A DNA stretch of 64,000 nt from Gibbula magus. Taxonomy: Eukaryota; Mollusca; Gastropoda; Trochida; Trochidae. The translations under genes and the position numbers were made by a program. The notes beneath the pieces are model-generated. The model saw only the letters and a list, made by a program, of their open reading frames with translations, searched no databases and was not told the DNA's origin. Positions 34,268-45,323 of the stretch are shown in pieces. The stretch lies in contig OW388292.1 in assembly GCA_936450465.1 (NCBI GenBank), forward strand, positions 11,737,756-11,801,755. The letters are read 5' to 3'. Each line of letters opens with the position of its first letter. Within the stretch, counting starts at the first letter, position 1.

Positions 34268-36712
34268 CTATGCGTAACCACACTCCGTGTCAGACAGCGC
34301 TCTGCTAGCATATGCTAGCGGTCGATCTTGCTGTATGAGAGCTGCACCCAGTCCCTTGCTTGAGGCATCACATTCAATGTGTAGCTCCACAAGAGGATCA
34401 TAGTACCTCAGCACTGGCGCCTCAGTCAGAAGTGTTTTGATCTCTGTCATAGCTCTGTCTTGTTCATCGGTCCAATCCCACTTTACTTCTTGGTGAGTGA
34501 GTCGTCTGATTGGTTCCATGACATCAGATAGTCTCGGGAGAAACTTTGCTAGATAGTTAACAGTCCCCTGTAGTCGACGAACTGCTTCGACATCAGTTGG
34601 AGTTTCCATTTCCAGGATTGCTTCGACTTTCTTCTTGTCAGCTTTCAGTCCACTTGCAGTGATCTCGTGACCAAGGAATTCAACATGGTCGGTTTTAAAG
34701 ACACACTTTTCCCTGTTCAGTTTCATGTTTCTCTCACTGCATCTTTGAAGCAACTTCTGGAGGTTGGAGTCATGCACCTCCTCATTTTCCCCATGCACTA
34801 ACACATCATCTGCTACACAGAACACACCTTCTAATCCTTCTAGATTCTTGTGCAGCATTCTCTGAAAGATTTCAGAACTTACCTTTGTTCCAAAGGGAAG
34901 TCGTATCCATCGGTACCTACCGAAAGGCGTTATGACAGTAGTAAGGTAGCTGCTCTCTTCATCCAGTACGCAGTGCCAGTATCCATGTGTGAGGTCCACC
35001 TTGTTAAACACTCTGGCTTTAGCAATCTCGGGCAGTGCGTCCTCTATAGTCGGTAATGGGTACCTTTCTCGTTGAAGAGCATCATTGAGAGCTTTCGGGT
35101 CTACACACACTCTTAGTTGACCTGTTTTCTTGACCTGTACTGAAATTTGGGAGCACCACTCAGTGGGCTCAGTGACAGGTGATAGTACTCCAAGCTTGAC
35201 CAGCCGGTCGAGCTCTTCCTTCAGTCTCGGCTTCATAGCTATAGGAACTTTTCTTGGTGGGCATTGAGATGGCATAGTACCTTCCTTCACATGTAGGTGT
35301 ACTAATCCTGGAAAAGTACCTTGTTTGCTTTTGTCGAAGACATCATTGAACTTGGACAACATTGTGTCTGTTGTGATGGTGTTGATTTGTTGAAAGTTGT
35401 GATAGTTGACAGTTATGAGTTGCATCTGTTCTGCCGACTTTCTGCTGAGAAGTGGTGTCAAGTTTTCTCTGATGACTTGAAATTCAATATCATATGACAT
35501 TCTGTTTCCTGGGTTAGTGACTGTCAGTGTGCACTTTCCTAGTGGCGTAGTGAGAGTTTGATTGTACATTCTCAATTGTGTTTCACTGTCCTGTAATGCA
35601 CAGTTCACAAACTTAACAGGGATAATGTTCACTGTTGAACCGCAGTCAACTTGAAATGTAACTGTCTCATTGTCATCTATGATCATGTCAGCTAAGATGA
35701 GATCTGTATCTGGTGTATTGACTTTGTTTACATCTTCTACTGGTGTTTCCGAGAGTGTGAACACGTAACCATCTTCTGGTTGATTATGATTGTGTGTATA
35801 ATCTTTTTGGACTTGGACCCCATGAACAGCTTTCTGATTGGATGTACAACAGATATCAAAATGATTTGGTCTTTTGCATGATTTACAGATTTTTCCCCAT
35901 GCTGGACAAAGATCTTTGCGAAATACATGTTCTCTACCACAAAATTTGCAAGTGTTTAATCGTGGTTGTTGTCCTTGAAATGTGTTTGGTCTTTGTCTGT
36001 TGTTTGAACCTCTGTGAGAAGGTTTGTAGTTGAATTGCTGTCTGTCTCTGTGATTTCTAGACATGGGTTGTTGTCTTGTTACTTTGTTAACTTCACCAGA
36101 TTGTGCTGCTGTAATGACTTTCAACTGTGATGCTGTGTTTTCATTACTTCGACATATGTCAATGCATTTTGCTAATGTCAGTTTTCGCTCCTGAAGTAAG
36201 CGTTTACGAGTATTGGCATCAGATATGCCTAGAACAATTCTGTCCCTAGTAAGAGAGTCTCTTAGGCAGTCACAAAAATTGCAGGTTTTTACAAGCTGTT
36301 TGATAGCTGCTACATAAGTGTCAATGTTCTCATTTGGTTGTTGAGTTCTAGTGTTGAACTTGTATCTTTCAAATGTTTCATTGCTTTCACCAAGAATGTG
36401 AGAATCAATCTTTGTAATGATATCCTTAACAGAGTCAGTATCAACAGGATCACATGAGTTATAGATTTGTAGTCCCTCTACTCCCATCGTAGAGATTAAG
36501 TAAGATCTAAGGATTTTCATATTACAGGTTTCCTCACTTTTACCTGTGATTACACAGTAATGTCCCCACATCTGTTTCCAAAGTGTCCAGTTTCTAACAG
36601 GATCATCACCTAATTTAAGTGGTTCAGGTGCTCTGATGTGACTGGTATCAATTTTAGCATTAGTCGCCATATTTTGACTAGACACAGTTTCCGTAGAATC
36701 GTCAGATGACAT
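34268..36712 (-). pseudogene. Gypsy gag-pol, N-terminal part
   Basis: One 814-codon frame from ATG 36712: a gag region (RNWTLWKQMWGHYCVI, FERYKFNTRTQQPNENIDTY), a cysteine-rich knuckle (CKFCGREH...CPAWGKICKSCKRPNHFDIC), an aspartic protease (FQVDCGSTVNIIP), the reverse transcriptase (LRVCVDPKALNDALQRERYP, FNKVDLTHGYWH, CVADDVLVHG) and the start of RNase H (LHIECDASSKGLGAALIQ). It ends at a TAG in the place of a conserved glutamine codon in YA-IEKE; sense reading continues beyond it to the Harbinger at 34098. The RT box reads VADD instead of YxDD, as in the other two Gypsy copies here. Confidence 0.92.
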
Positions 36713-36869
36713 ATCAAGTTTCAGAGTTAATGTGTATTTCTAGAATCTGTGTATTTTGAGAGTTATGTAGTTATGAGAGTCTGTACACCACGCAAAGACA
36801 GAGGCCGAGAAAGACACCTTCAGTACCATAAACCCCAAGTCCAGTGAAATATACAAGCTTGCAAAACAA

Positions 36870-38354
36870 ATGCGTAATGACAATCAAGATGTCATGGGTG
36901 AAAAACCTATCAGAAATGATGATGGTGAACTGTCACTGGACGATGAGGCCAAAAAGAAGTCATGGAAACAGCACTACGAACGCTTACTGAATGTTGAATT
37001 TCCTTGGAATCCTGACAACTTGTCACATGAGCCTCCAGTAGAGGGTCCTAGTATCCCTATCACACAAGAAATGATCACTAAAGCCATCAACAAGATGAAA
37101 ACCGGAAAAGCAGCAGGACCATCTGGTATAGTTGCCGAGATGCTCAAACCAACCGGTGAACTAGGGGCAAGTCAGGTGCATGAACTGATCGAAGCCATCA
37201 TCAGAGAAGGATGCATACCTGCGGAATGGGAAGAAAGCTTCATAGTCAGTCTATACAAAGGGAAAGGGGATGCATTAAACAGAGGGAACTACCGTGGACT
37301 CAAGCTTATCGATCAAGTCATGAAAGTCTTGGAAAGAGTTGCTGAACAACTAATCAGACAACAAATACAGATTGATGATATGCAATTCGGCTTCATGCCC
37401 GGTAGGGGTACCACTGATGCAATCTTCATTATTCGCCAAGTCATGGAGAAACATCTAGCAGCACAGAAACCACTGTACATGGCATTTGTAGATCTGGAGA
37501 AAGCTTTCGACCGCGTCCCTAGAGAAGTCATCTGGTGGGCTTTGCGAAAGTTAGGTGTGAACGAGTGGATAGTCCAACTGGTGAAGTCTATGTACACCAA
37601 TGTACGTAGTCGAGTAAGAGTCGGCAACAGTTACAGTGAGGACTTTGATGTCCAAGTGGGTGTCCACCAAGGATCAGTCCTAAGCCCACTACTTTTCATC
37701 ATTGTCCTTGAAGCACTTTCATCAGAGTTCCGAACCAGTTGCCCATGGGAACTCCTGTATGCCGACGACCTCGGGATCATTGACACTTCGCTCGAAGCAC
37801 TCAAAGAACGACTGACTAGGTGGAAGAGGGGCATGGAGGAGAAAGGTCTGAGGGTCAATATGGATAAGACCAAGATCATGATTGCTGGCCCCAACCTTGA
37901 CTTGATGCGGAAAGCAGGAAAACACCCTTGTGTAGTATGTCTGAGTGGAACGGGCAGAAATTCAATCCGCTGTACTCAGTGTTTAGGTTGGGTCCACAAG
38001 AAGTGTAGTGGCATAAGGGGCGCATTGCAAGAAGATCCAAACTTCAAATGTGCACGATGCACAGGAGCAGCAAGACCAATAGATGGCAGACCACACACGG
38101 AGGTCGATATCGGGGATGACAAGCTCGATGTAGTGACCGACTTTTGTTACCTTGGAGATACGCTCTCAGCAGGTGGAGGCTGTGAACTCGCTGCAGCAAC
38201 ACGATGCAGATCTGCCTGGAAGAAGTTTAGAGAGCTGCTACCAATCCTGACAAACAAGCACCAAAGGCTACAAGAGGTCATGTATACTCCGCCTGTGTCA
38301 GAAGTGTGCTATTGTACGGCTCCGAAACATGGGCTGTTTCAGCTAACACACTGA
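36870..38354 (+). pseudogene. LINE reverse transcriptase with PHD-like finger
   Basis: A 494-codon frame: an RT N-terminal segment (SWKQHYERLLNVEFPW, KMKTGKAAGPSGIVAEML), RT motifs (MAFVDLEKAFDRVPREVIW, GVHQGSVLSPLLFIIVLEAL, LLYADDLGIID) and then a cysteine/histidine finger (CVVCLSGTGRNSIRCTQC, GWVHKKCSGI, FKCARC) of C4HC3 spacing. The catalytic YADD is intact. A frameshift near 38290 sends the C-terminus into the frame of 38306-38722. Confidence 0.9.
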
Positions 38355-38722
38355 AGAAGCTACAGCGCAATGACAGAGCTATGGTCAGATGGATATGTCT
38401 AACAAAACCTGAAGACAACATTCCGTTTGAATCCCTCCTAGCACAGGTCAATCTGAAAAACATCACAGACGTCATGCGGAAGAGCAGGCTCCGTTGGTTG
38501 GGACACGTAGAGCGCAGTAATGGCTGGATAGCTCAAGTGAGACAAATGAGGATACCATCAGAAAGAACCTCCGGCAGGCCTAAGCTATCTTGGGAAGAAC
38601 TTGTGAAACGTGACAGGAAAACCCTGAAAATGGAATCCACCAACCCTCACAGTAGACAGGAATGGAGAGGAAGACTTCGATCGAGACCAGACAGTCAGGC
38701 CACACCCTCTTTAGAGGATTAA
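38306..38722 (+). pseudogene. LINE C-terminal domain
   Basis: It continues from the frameshift with LLYGSETWAVSANTLKKLQR, MVRWICLTKPEDNIPF, RLRWLGHVERSNGWIAQVR and GRPKLSWEELVKRDRKTL, the standard tail of this LINE type. The stop at 38720 lies about 30 bp before the ATG-repeat tail. Confidence 0.88.
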
Positions 38723-38970
38723 TTCTGGCCTGATCAACAAATAAACTGGATATGATGATGATGATGATGATAAGCAGTTCAGATTAAAAGTTCACTCATA
38801 TCATATCATTTACCCTTGAATCCATGAATAAATCGACGGCATACTTGTTCCACGTGGTCTTCACAACACGATCACACGCCGACCTGATTTGAGTTTATAC
38901 GAGAAAGAGAGATGATTGTCAATTGAAAGTAGGGTTGAGTACTTTTCATACAGTTAGGAGATCCGTTCTT

Positions 38971-38983
38971 ACCGCTGCCACCA
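38971..38983 (-). promoter_or_regulatory. tRNA-Leu primer binding site of the minus-strand Gypsy
   Basis: Directly after the 5' LTR the minus strand reads TGGTGGCAGCGGT, complementary to CCA plus the acceptor stem of a eukaryotic tRNA-Leu (3' end ...ACCGCTGCCACCA). Confidence 0.8.
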
Positions 38984-39148
38984 TGTTTCAATAGTGTGTG
39001 GGGGTGTTAAGCCCACAATGAAGACAGAGAGAGAGAAACAGTCAGTTGGACGTCAGCCATTTTACTACGGAAGTAATGTAATACATAAAATCCGGACAAC
39101 CGGAACTCCGCCCGTATTTAAGATAACCGGGCCGTAGATATTGTAACA
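38984..39148 (-). repeat. 5' LTR of the minus-strand Gypsy
   Basis: 165 bp, 99% identical to 24535-24699, followed at 39149-39153 by the target duplication AGCAT. Confidence 0.95.
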
Positions 39149-39860
39149 AGCATATTTATAAATAGAGGGGTTTTAATTTGTGAATTACATTTATATTGTA
39201 AATACAATCATTTTAAATTTAAACATTAACCTAAAAACATTGAATAGAATTTATTTTCAATCTGGGTTGGTTAATATATAAGGTGTGAAAACATGACCAA
39301 AGTGAGTGTTTGTTTTGATTTCAACTTACAATTCAGAGGGCTCCCTACATACAAAACTGGTAATAAATTCAACATTTATTCAGAACAGGCAATTTGCTAA
39401 TACAGAAAATTAAAATATATTCATTCATCAAATATATGGATCAATATATGGATCACCTTTGGCATGAATTTAATTAATATTTACCCATTGTTATATCTTA
39501 ATATTCAATTCAAATACTTCCATGGGAAGAGATTAAAAATGTGTCAATTAGACAATTATTAAAACATTGTTTTTATTATTTTAAAATGTCCCTCATTGTT
39601 TTCAATGAAAATCTCACTATGCAAGGCAAACTGGGGATTTCTCTCACAGCCTTCTCCATAGTCCAACACTCAGACAAATTATGTATACTTTAAATATCAC
39701 CATTTCATTAAATATTTAAAAAGGGACATGGGAAATGAGATTTTGTTGAGGCTCCTTTTTCTTTCCAGAGTGTAAGTGTTATTTTCTCAAGGGTGATCCA
39801 TTTAACACTCATTGGTTATTATTACCTCAATATCCGAGGCTTTCTTAATGCCATTGAGAA
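39149..39860 (+). repeat. Right member of the diverged direct duplication
   Basis: It matches 23880-24480 (TTGTAAATACAATCATTTTA, AATCTGGGTTGGTTAATATA, CCTACATACAAAACTGGTAA, AGGGTGATCC) with many substitutions. About 180 bp extra lies near 39590-39780. Confidence 0.65.
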
Positions 39861-41503
39861 AATGTTTACCATTCGCGAAACTGGAAAATGGTCATTAAAA
39901 AGCTTCTCTTTGTTTCTTCATTACAGAAAAACTAAGAGGAATTTCAAAACAAATCTTTCTGATTTTTCTTAGTCTTATGTAGGGGCAAGAGTATTGATCA
40001 CTCAAAAGGTAAAAACTATGTTTTTTAAATTTGCTTGCTCTATTCGCTGGTTTCACATTAATTTTCGACACGCTGGGCGCATGCGCAGAACGATAGAAAC
40101 ATCGGCTGGTGGAGTTCCGGTCTGGCCGATTGCAATCGTAAGCGTAGAAACACTGCGATATCGTGATGAATCTATTGAATGTAACTGTAGTAGACTCAAT
40201 AACTTCAGAATAACAACAGTCAAAAATGTGTTTATACACCCCTGAAACCCTGAATTTTACCAATCCTTTTACAATGCTGATTTATGATAACGACAAAGAC
40301 GTGTTTTTGTAGTAAAGACACAAAAGGAGATATGTTGACAGAAATGGCAGAGGCGGCGAAATTTGTATTCACAAAATAAAGTCGTATTTCTAACTAGTCC
40401 CCTCTCTTGTTTTTATCAAAATTGATGTACAAATACAGTTGAAAATATATTACATATTTACGTGTAATTGCAATGTTTGAAGTTGTTAATTTAGGTACAA
40501 TCTAATTGTATTATAAACATATCCACTCAGCATCAATTTCAATTCATGCAAGTTTACTTATTCGCATTCATAATTAATCATGATAAGTTATCAAATATTC
40601 AGTTTACATAAAGTCAATTTTATCAATTAGTGTTTGACATGTTTGTTTGTAAATGTATGATTTTTTATTTTGAGGTGTAATTATACTATCTTTGAACATT
40701 GACCTATACAAATAATACTTGTAAATAAATATTACCAATGGTTTAACATATTTTGTATTCATGATAATAAACTGGGATTGTGAAAATATTTCTCCAAAAC
40801 ATCATATGATACAAAATGAAATAAAATTGTGACATCATCAATTTATACTTTTTGAAAAAATGACAACCGAATACATACACAGTAATATTAGTTGTGTACA
40901 TTAGTCCATCTGTAGTAATATAAATATTCTGTAGTGGACATACATAGTTACGGTTCATTGTGTCTGACAACCAATCTCTAGAAATGTAATATAATTCAAT
41001 CAAATGAGTGTAGTAATTCCAATTGTTGTGGCTTGATGATGAAAATGCGAACTGGTTCGACTATTTCTAATTGTTATGACCACTAAGTCCTCGGTTCCGT
41101 ACAAAATGGTCTCCAGGCCATATTATCTGTGATATGTAAGTACATATTGTGAACATAATTACTAGTAACTACAGGTAAAGATCAATCTGAGACCAGTGTA
41201 ATTTATTGTCATGGAATAAACTCATGTTGATTTTATACTGGACAAAATAAGTTAGGGATATTGGATGGTTTTGTACCAGGAATATAATTGGATAAAATCT
41301 CTTTTTCAGGATGATAAAAAGTTCTTTTTTTTAGAGCAAAACACAAAATAAAACATACTATACTCAACATACTTACACACATTATTTATTCAGTAAAACG
41401 TGAGACAATTCAGTTGACAAGGCATTACATTACTGTACAAGATTAAACAAAATCTATAATTATCAGGTTTTATGAATGTACACATCTTACAACAATATAG
41501 GTC
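39861..41503. other. Intergenic, no confirmed gene
   Basis: Short frames near 39895-40263 overlap on both strands and resemble nothing I know. 40264-41503 is AT-rich and featureless. Confidence 0.4.
40077..40087 (+). promoter_or_regulatory. NRF1-like palindrome GCGCATGCGCA
   Basis: A perfect GCGCATGCGC core in the only CpG-rich stretch (about 40060-40150) of an AT-rich interval. NRF1-type factors bind this motif in animal promoters. No gene start could be confirmed beside it, so a promoter role is only possible. Confidence 0.35.
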
Positions 41504-41508
41504 ATGTG

Positions 41509-41670
41509 TGTTATGATAGTTTATTGAGAGTACTACGGTAACTATCTGACGTAAATCAGAGTGCTCTCCCCTGACTTCCTGTATGGCGGCTTACTTGAAT
41601 ACACGTCGTGTTGAACAGTCACGAATGTTCTGTTCTTCTTGATTATCTGGGATCCACGGATAACGAAACA
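41509..41670 (+). repeat. 5' LTR of the outer Gypsy
   Basis: 162 bp, TGTTATGATAG to AACGAAACA. It contains the promoter and start of transcription in such elements; no TATA box is obvious. Confidence 0.93.
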
Positions 41671-41685
41671 TGGTGTCAGAAGTCT
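41671..41685 (+). promoter_or_regulatory. tRNA-Leu-type primer binding site, outer Gypsy
   Basis: TGGTGTCAGAAGTCT follows the LTR end without a gap. TGGTGTCAGAAG-type sites are known Leu-tRNA primer sites in mag-like Gypsy elements. Confidence 0.75.
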
Positions 41686-42197
41686 CTACTCATGTCCTAG
41701 AATGTGGAGGTAGCTCTAATATTAACTTTTGAACTTTGAATACTGAAGAATTGTTGCTCAATGTCTCGAAGTGACACTCACGTGGTTTTCTCAATCGCCC
41801 GCCATTACGTCTCTCAATTTTCTCATCGTTAATCATCACAAACTGACATTCTCGAACTCTATAACAAGTTTATGTGCTCTATTGACTCTCAAAACGTTTG
41901 TGTTTGATGTTTTATGAAGATGCTTTGTGCGAACAACAAATTGATTGTCTGACAAACGTATCCTCTCCAAACTCTCGATCTACAGGAATTACCGTAAAAC
42001 CTCTAAAAGACTGCTCAAAAACTCTAAAACTATAAAGGACAGTGTTTTCAACGCCTTGATTGATTGACATGTGATTTAAAAGTGAATAATACAGCAAAAT
42101 TCACCGTACTGACTCTAAATTGTGATAATGAACTCAAAATCAAATGTTTATGTTTGTTAAAACCTCTAAACGTGTGCTCTAAAATAAACTGTAAAAA

Positions 42198-43508
42198 ATG
42201 TCTACAACTGAAGAACATGCTTCAACGTCTAGTGGCTAAACTCCAAATTTGCCGGTCTTCCACAGTAATGTGCCAATACCTCCAAAGTTAGAAGTACAAG
42301 GAAATCTATGTAGCAACTGGAAAAGATGGAAACAATTGTGGGATTCTTTCGAAATTGTTGCCAGAACAAAAGAACAGGACCACAAGTATCGTATAGCAAC
42401 CTTTATTACATGTGTGGGTCCAGATGCACTTGAAATCTACAATGGTTTGCCATTTCCAGACGTACATTCAAAGAATAACATGGACTCCATTCTTAACTTG
42501 ATGGAACGACACTGTCTTGGAGAGACAAATGTAATCTATGAACTTTACAGGTTCAACAACCGCAATCAACAGAATCACGAGAACATCGATGCATATGCCA
42601 CTCAACTTCGATCTCTTGCACAGTCATGTGAATTCCGAGATTTACATGATGAACTTATTCGTGACAGGATTGTATGCGGCCTTAAGGACAATGCTGTGAG
42701 AAGAAAACTATTACAAGAATCATCTCTGTCTCTAAAAAAGTGCATTGATATTATTAGAGCTTCCGAGTCGACCTCTGCACAACTTCGTGCCATGTCCGGA
42801 AAAGAGGAAATTCATTTTGCACAAAAACATTCCTCAAAGCAGAAATCAAGGAAACCTAAGCCAGAAACTCTGAGATTTGACTGCAAGTACTGTGGTTACA
42901 AGCATGCTCGTGACAGAGATTCATGTCCAGCCTTTGGCAAGAAATGTCTCACTTGCGGAAAGATGTCTCACTTTGCAAAACAGTGCAAATTCAAACCCTC
43001 TTCAAAAGGAAAGTCTAAACAAGTTAGACAACTCAGTGACACTTCAGATGAAGAAGTAATGACTCTAGATATGGTGGAATCTGTAAACAGTGTAGAAGAA
43101 TACAAAGACAAAATCTTCACCCATCTCAAAGTGGATGGCTCTCTCAAAAAGTTTCAGATTGACTGTGGGGCGACATGCAATGTTATCTCAAAGTTTGACT
43201 TACCTGCGAATTCAAAGCTTGAAGAGTGCAATATCAAGTTGCGCATGTACAACAAGACTATCATTCCTGCAGAAGGTGTAACTACACTGAAGCTCACAAA
43301 CCCCAAGAACTCTAAATCTTACCAGGTGAAGTTTGTGGTTGTAGCAGACTCTCGAACACCACTGATTGGTTCTCGCAATGCTCAAAATATGGAGTTTCTC
43401 AAAGTCATGTATGAAAATATTCTCCAGACCACAGTGATAGGAGACTATGTTTCAAAGACGGACATTCTCGAAAAGTACCAAGATGTGTTCAGTGATGCAA
43501 CCATATAG
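42198..43508 (+). pseudogene. Outer Gypsy gag and protease
   Basis: ATG 42198 opens MSTTEEHASTSSG and hits TAA at 42237-42239. The same frame then runs open to 43508: gag (NWKRWKQLWDSFEIVA, LYRFNNRNQQNHENIDAYAT), the knuckle (CKYCGYKHARDRDSCPAFG, CLTCGKMSHFAKQC), the protease (FQIDCGATCNVIS, LRMYNKT) and the start of the RT linker (YQDVFSDA). It ends at TAG just where pol continues in another frame. Both breaks look like mutations because the minus-strand relative has a single gag-pol frame. Confidence 0.9.
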
Positions 43509-43925
43509 GACTCCTGGAAGGGGAACAGAAACTTGAAATTGATCCTTCAATTAATCCAGTAAAGCAAGCGCTACGAAGGATGCCACACTCTATGAAACAG
43601 AAGTTAAAGGATGAACTTCAAGATCTCGAACAGAAGGGTGTCATCCAGCAAGTTGATGTGCCAACGGATTGGGTTTCAAGCCTGGTTCTTGTAAAGAAGC
43701 CCTCAGGTCGCTTAAGGATATGCATTGACCCAAAACATCTCAATGCTGCTCTGAAAAGGAGTCACTATCCTTTACCAGTGATTGATGACCTTCTTCCTGA
43801 TATCTCAAAGGCAAAGGTTTTCTCTAAATGTGACTTGAGACACGGCTTCTGGCACGTGCCCCTGGATGAGGACTCAAGCTTCTTGACAACGTTCGGAACT
43901 CCATTTGGTCGGTACCGCTGGCTTA
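43502..43925 (+). pseudogene. Outer Gypsy reverse transcriptase, first part
   Basis: The frame GLLEGEQKLEI, PTDWVSSLVLVKKPSGRLRI, HYPLPVIDDLLPDISKAKVF, CDLRHGFWHVPLDEDSSFLT, PFGRYRW runs to the inner Gypsy insertion at 43926. The motif A aspartate lies in KCDLRHGFWH. The target GCTTA is repeated on the far side. Confidence 0.9.
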
Positions 43926-44075
43926 TGTAACAAGTAGTCACGCTAACAGTATGTGCGTGTGACGTCATCAGTTTGTGTGTAACCGCCATGACCTACAAGT
44001 AAACGCTGGAACTGAACTACGCTCGTCTGTTCTTCCTTAGAGCTAGTTTACTTCGGTAAACACAAGTCTCAAACA
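43926..44075 (+). repeat. 5' LTR of the inner Gypsy
   Basis: 150 bp, TGTAACAAGTAG to GTCTCAAACA. It contains GTGACGTCATC, a CRE-type site. Confidence 0.95.
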
Positions 44076-44090
44076 TGGTGTCAGAAGTGC
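44076..44090 (+). promoter_or_regulatory. tRNA-Leu-type primer binding site, inner Gypsy
   Basis: TGGTGTCAGAAGTGC directly follows the LTR. Confidence 0.78.
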
Positions 44091-44197
44091 TACAGTTGTG
44101 GTAGAGTGTTTTCCCACGTTTTCCAGTGAGAACTACCGCCTGTAAGTTGTTTACAGAACTTTTTAACGCCTCGTACGTTTGACGTGACAGTTGGAAA

Positions 44198-45323
44198 ATG
44201 GCGACCGGCGGGAAACAGCCGACGTCTGCTAATCAACAACAAGTCGTCACTCCCGAAGTCCAGAGGACCTATCAACTTGAAACCACCTGAGTATTTAGAC
44301 TTTCACTCTTCAAATCTTTCACATCGTTGGAAAAAGTGGCGTGAGGAAACAGAACTGTATCTCGATCTCACCACTGAAGGCAAGTCAGATGACATGAAGG
44401 TGAAGTATTTCAAATATCTTATTGGTCCACAAGGAAGGGAAGTATATGAAACAATGACTTTTGCTGAAGGACAATTAACTTTGACAAATGTTTTCAACTC
44501 TTTTGATCAATACTGTAATCCAAAGAAGTCTGAAACAGTAGAGAGGTACAAATTCTTCACCAGAAGTCAGGAAACAAATGAAAGTTATGACCAATACATA
44601 ACAGATCTGAAAATATTGGCATCTACATGCAATTTTGGAACTTTGACAGATTCATTGGTGCGAGATCGCATAGTGTGTGGTGTATATGACAAACAGTTAA
44701 GAGAACGTCTCTTACGGGAAATTGGGCTTACATTGGATAAAAGTATACAACTCTGTAGAGCAACTGAACTTTCCAAAGCAAATTTGAGAACAATAGATGA
44801 TGCACAATCAGTTCATGCAATACAATCTTCTCGCCGTGGGAAACCAAAGCAATACAGTAAAAGACAGGAATCAGTTCACTCACAGCGAGATAGCAGACAG
44901 ATTAACATGGTCAGTTGCAAATTCTGTGGTTTAGAACACGAAAGAAACAGAAACATGTGCCCTGCTTTTGGAAAAATTTGTTCAAGGTGTAATAGGATAA
45001 ATCACAGAGCATCCATGTGCCCAGGACAATCTAAACCTGCCTCACAAGATAAAGGTAAAGCCCGCAAACACCATAAAATACATGCTGTTGATGAGTCAGA
45101 TGACTATGATGATGAGAACTATGTTGTGATAAACTCTCTCACCCTTGATGATTCTGATAATGTCTGTTTCTTTGTTAAAGATGATGACATGTGTGCCAAT
45201 CAATTGTTCACAACTCTGAACATATGTGACAAACCTGTCAGTTTTCAGGTTGATCTTGTAACATACTACCTCAAGCTCTCCTACCTGCTTCAGCAAAGTT
45301 GGACACAAGTACCCACTCACTGA
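44198..45323 (+). pseudogene. Inner Gypsy gag and broken protease
   Basis: ATG 44198 opens MATGGKQPTSANQQQ but that frame ends near 44290. The main gag frame (RGPINLKPPEYLDFHSSNLS, HRWKKWREETELYLDLTTEG, VERYKFFTRSQETNESYDQY, CKFCGLEHERNRNMCPAFG, CSRCNRINHRASMC) is one base out, so a frameshift lies near 44265. At 45246-45262 the protease, after VSFQVD, lacks about 10 bp where the conserved aspartate-glycine motif should be, and the frame shifts into the pol frame near 45299. This copy could not make its own protease. Confidence 0.85.

Larger units (their letters stand above)
36785..38771 (+). mobile_element. 5'-truncated LINE with a zinc finger, inserted in the Gypsy leader
   Basis: It runs from AKTEAEKDTFSTINPKSSEI (before ATG 36870) to a short ATG-repeat tail (GATATGATGATGATGATGAT, 38751-38771). 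It lies opposite to the Gypsy, between its primer site and gag. The endonuclease is missing. The RT type and the microsatellite tail resemble RTE-like elements, but the clade call is tentative. A target duplication is not evident. Confidence 0.85.
24535..39148 (-). mobile_element. Complete Gypsy LTR retrotransposon, minus strand, with nested insertions
   Basis: LTRs of 165 bp at 24535-24699 and 38984-39148 differ at one position, start TGTTACAATA (minus strand) and end TTGAAACA. The 5-bp duplication AGCAT flanks both outer ends. The primer site next to the 5' LTR matches the end of tRNA-Leu over 13 nt, and a polypurine tract abuts the 3' LTR. Without the Harbinger (26438-34095) and LINE (36785-38771) insertions it is about 5.0 kb with one gag-pol frame, the compact layout of mag-lineage Gypsy elements such as the bivalve Steamer family. 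Nonsense and frameshift changes make it defective. Confidence 0.95.

Noticed and set aside
39895..40263. Overlapping plus- and minus-strand frames as a host gene
   Set aside because: No recognisable domain and both strands are open; only the NRF1-like motif is kept as a weak observation.
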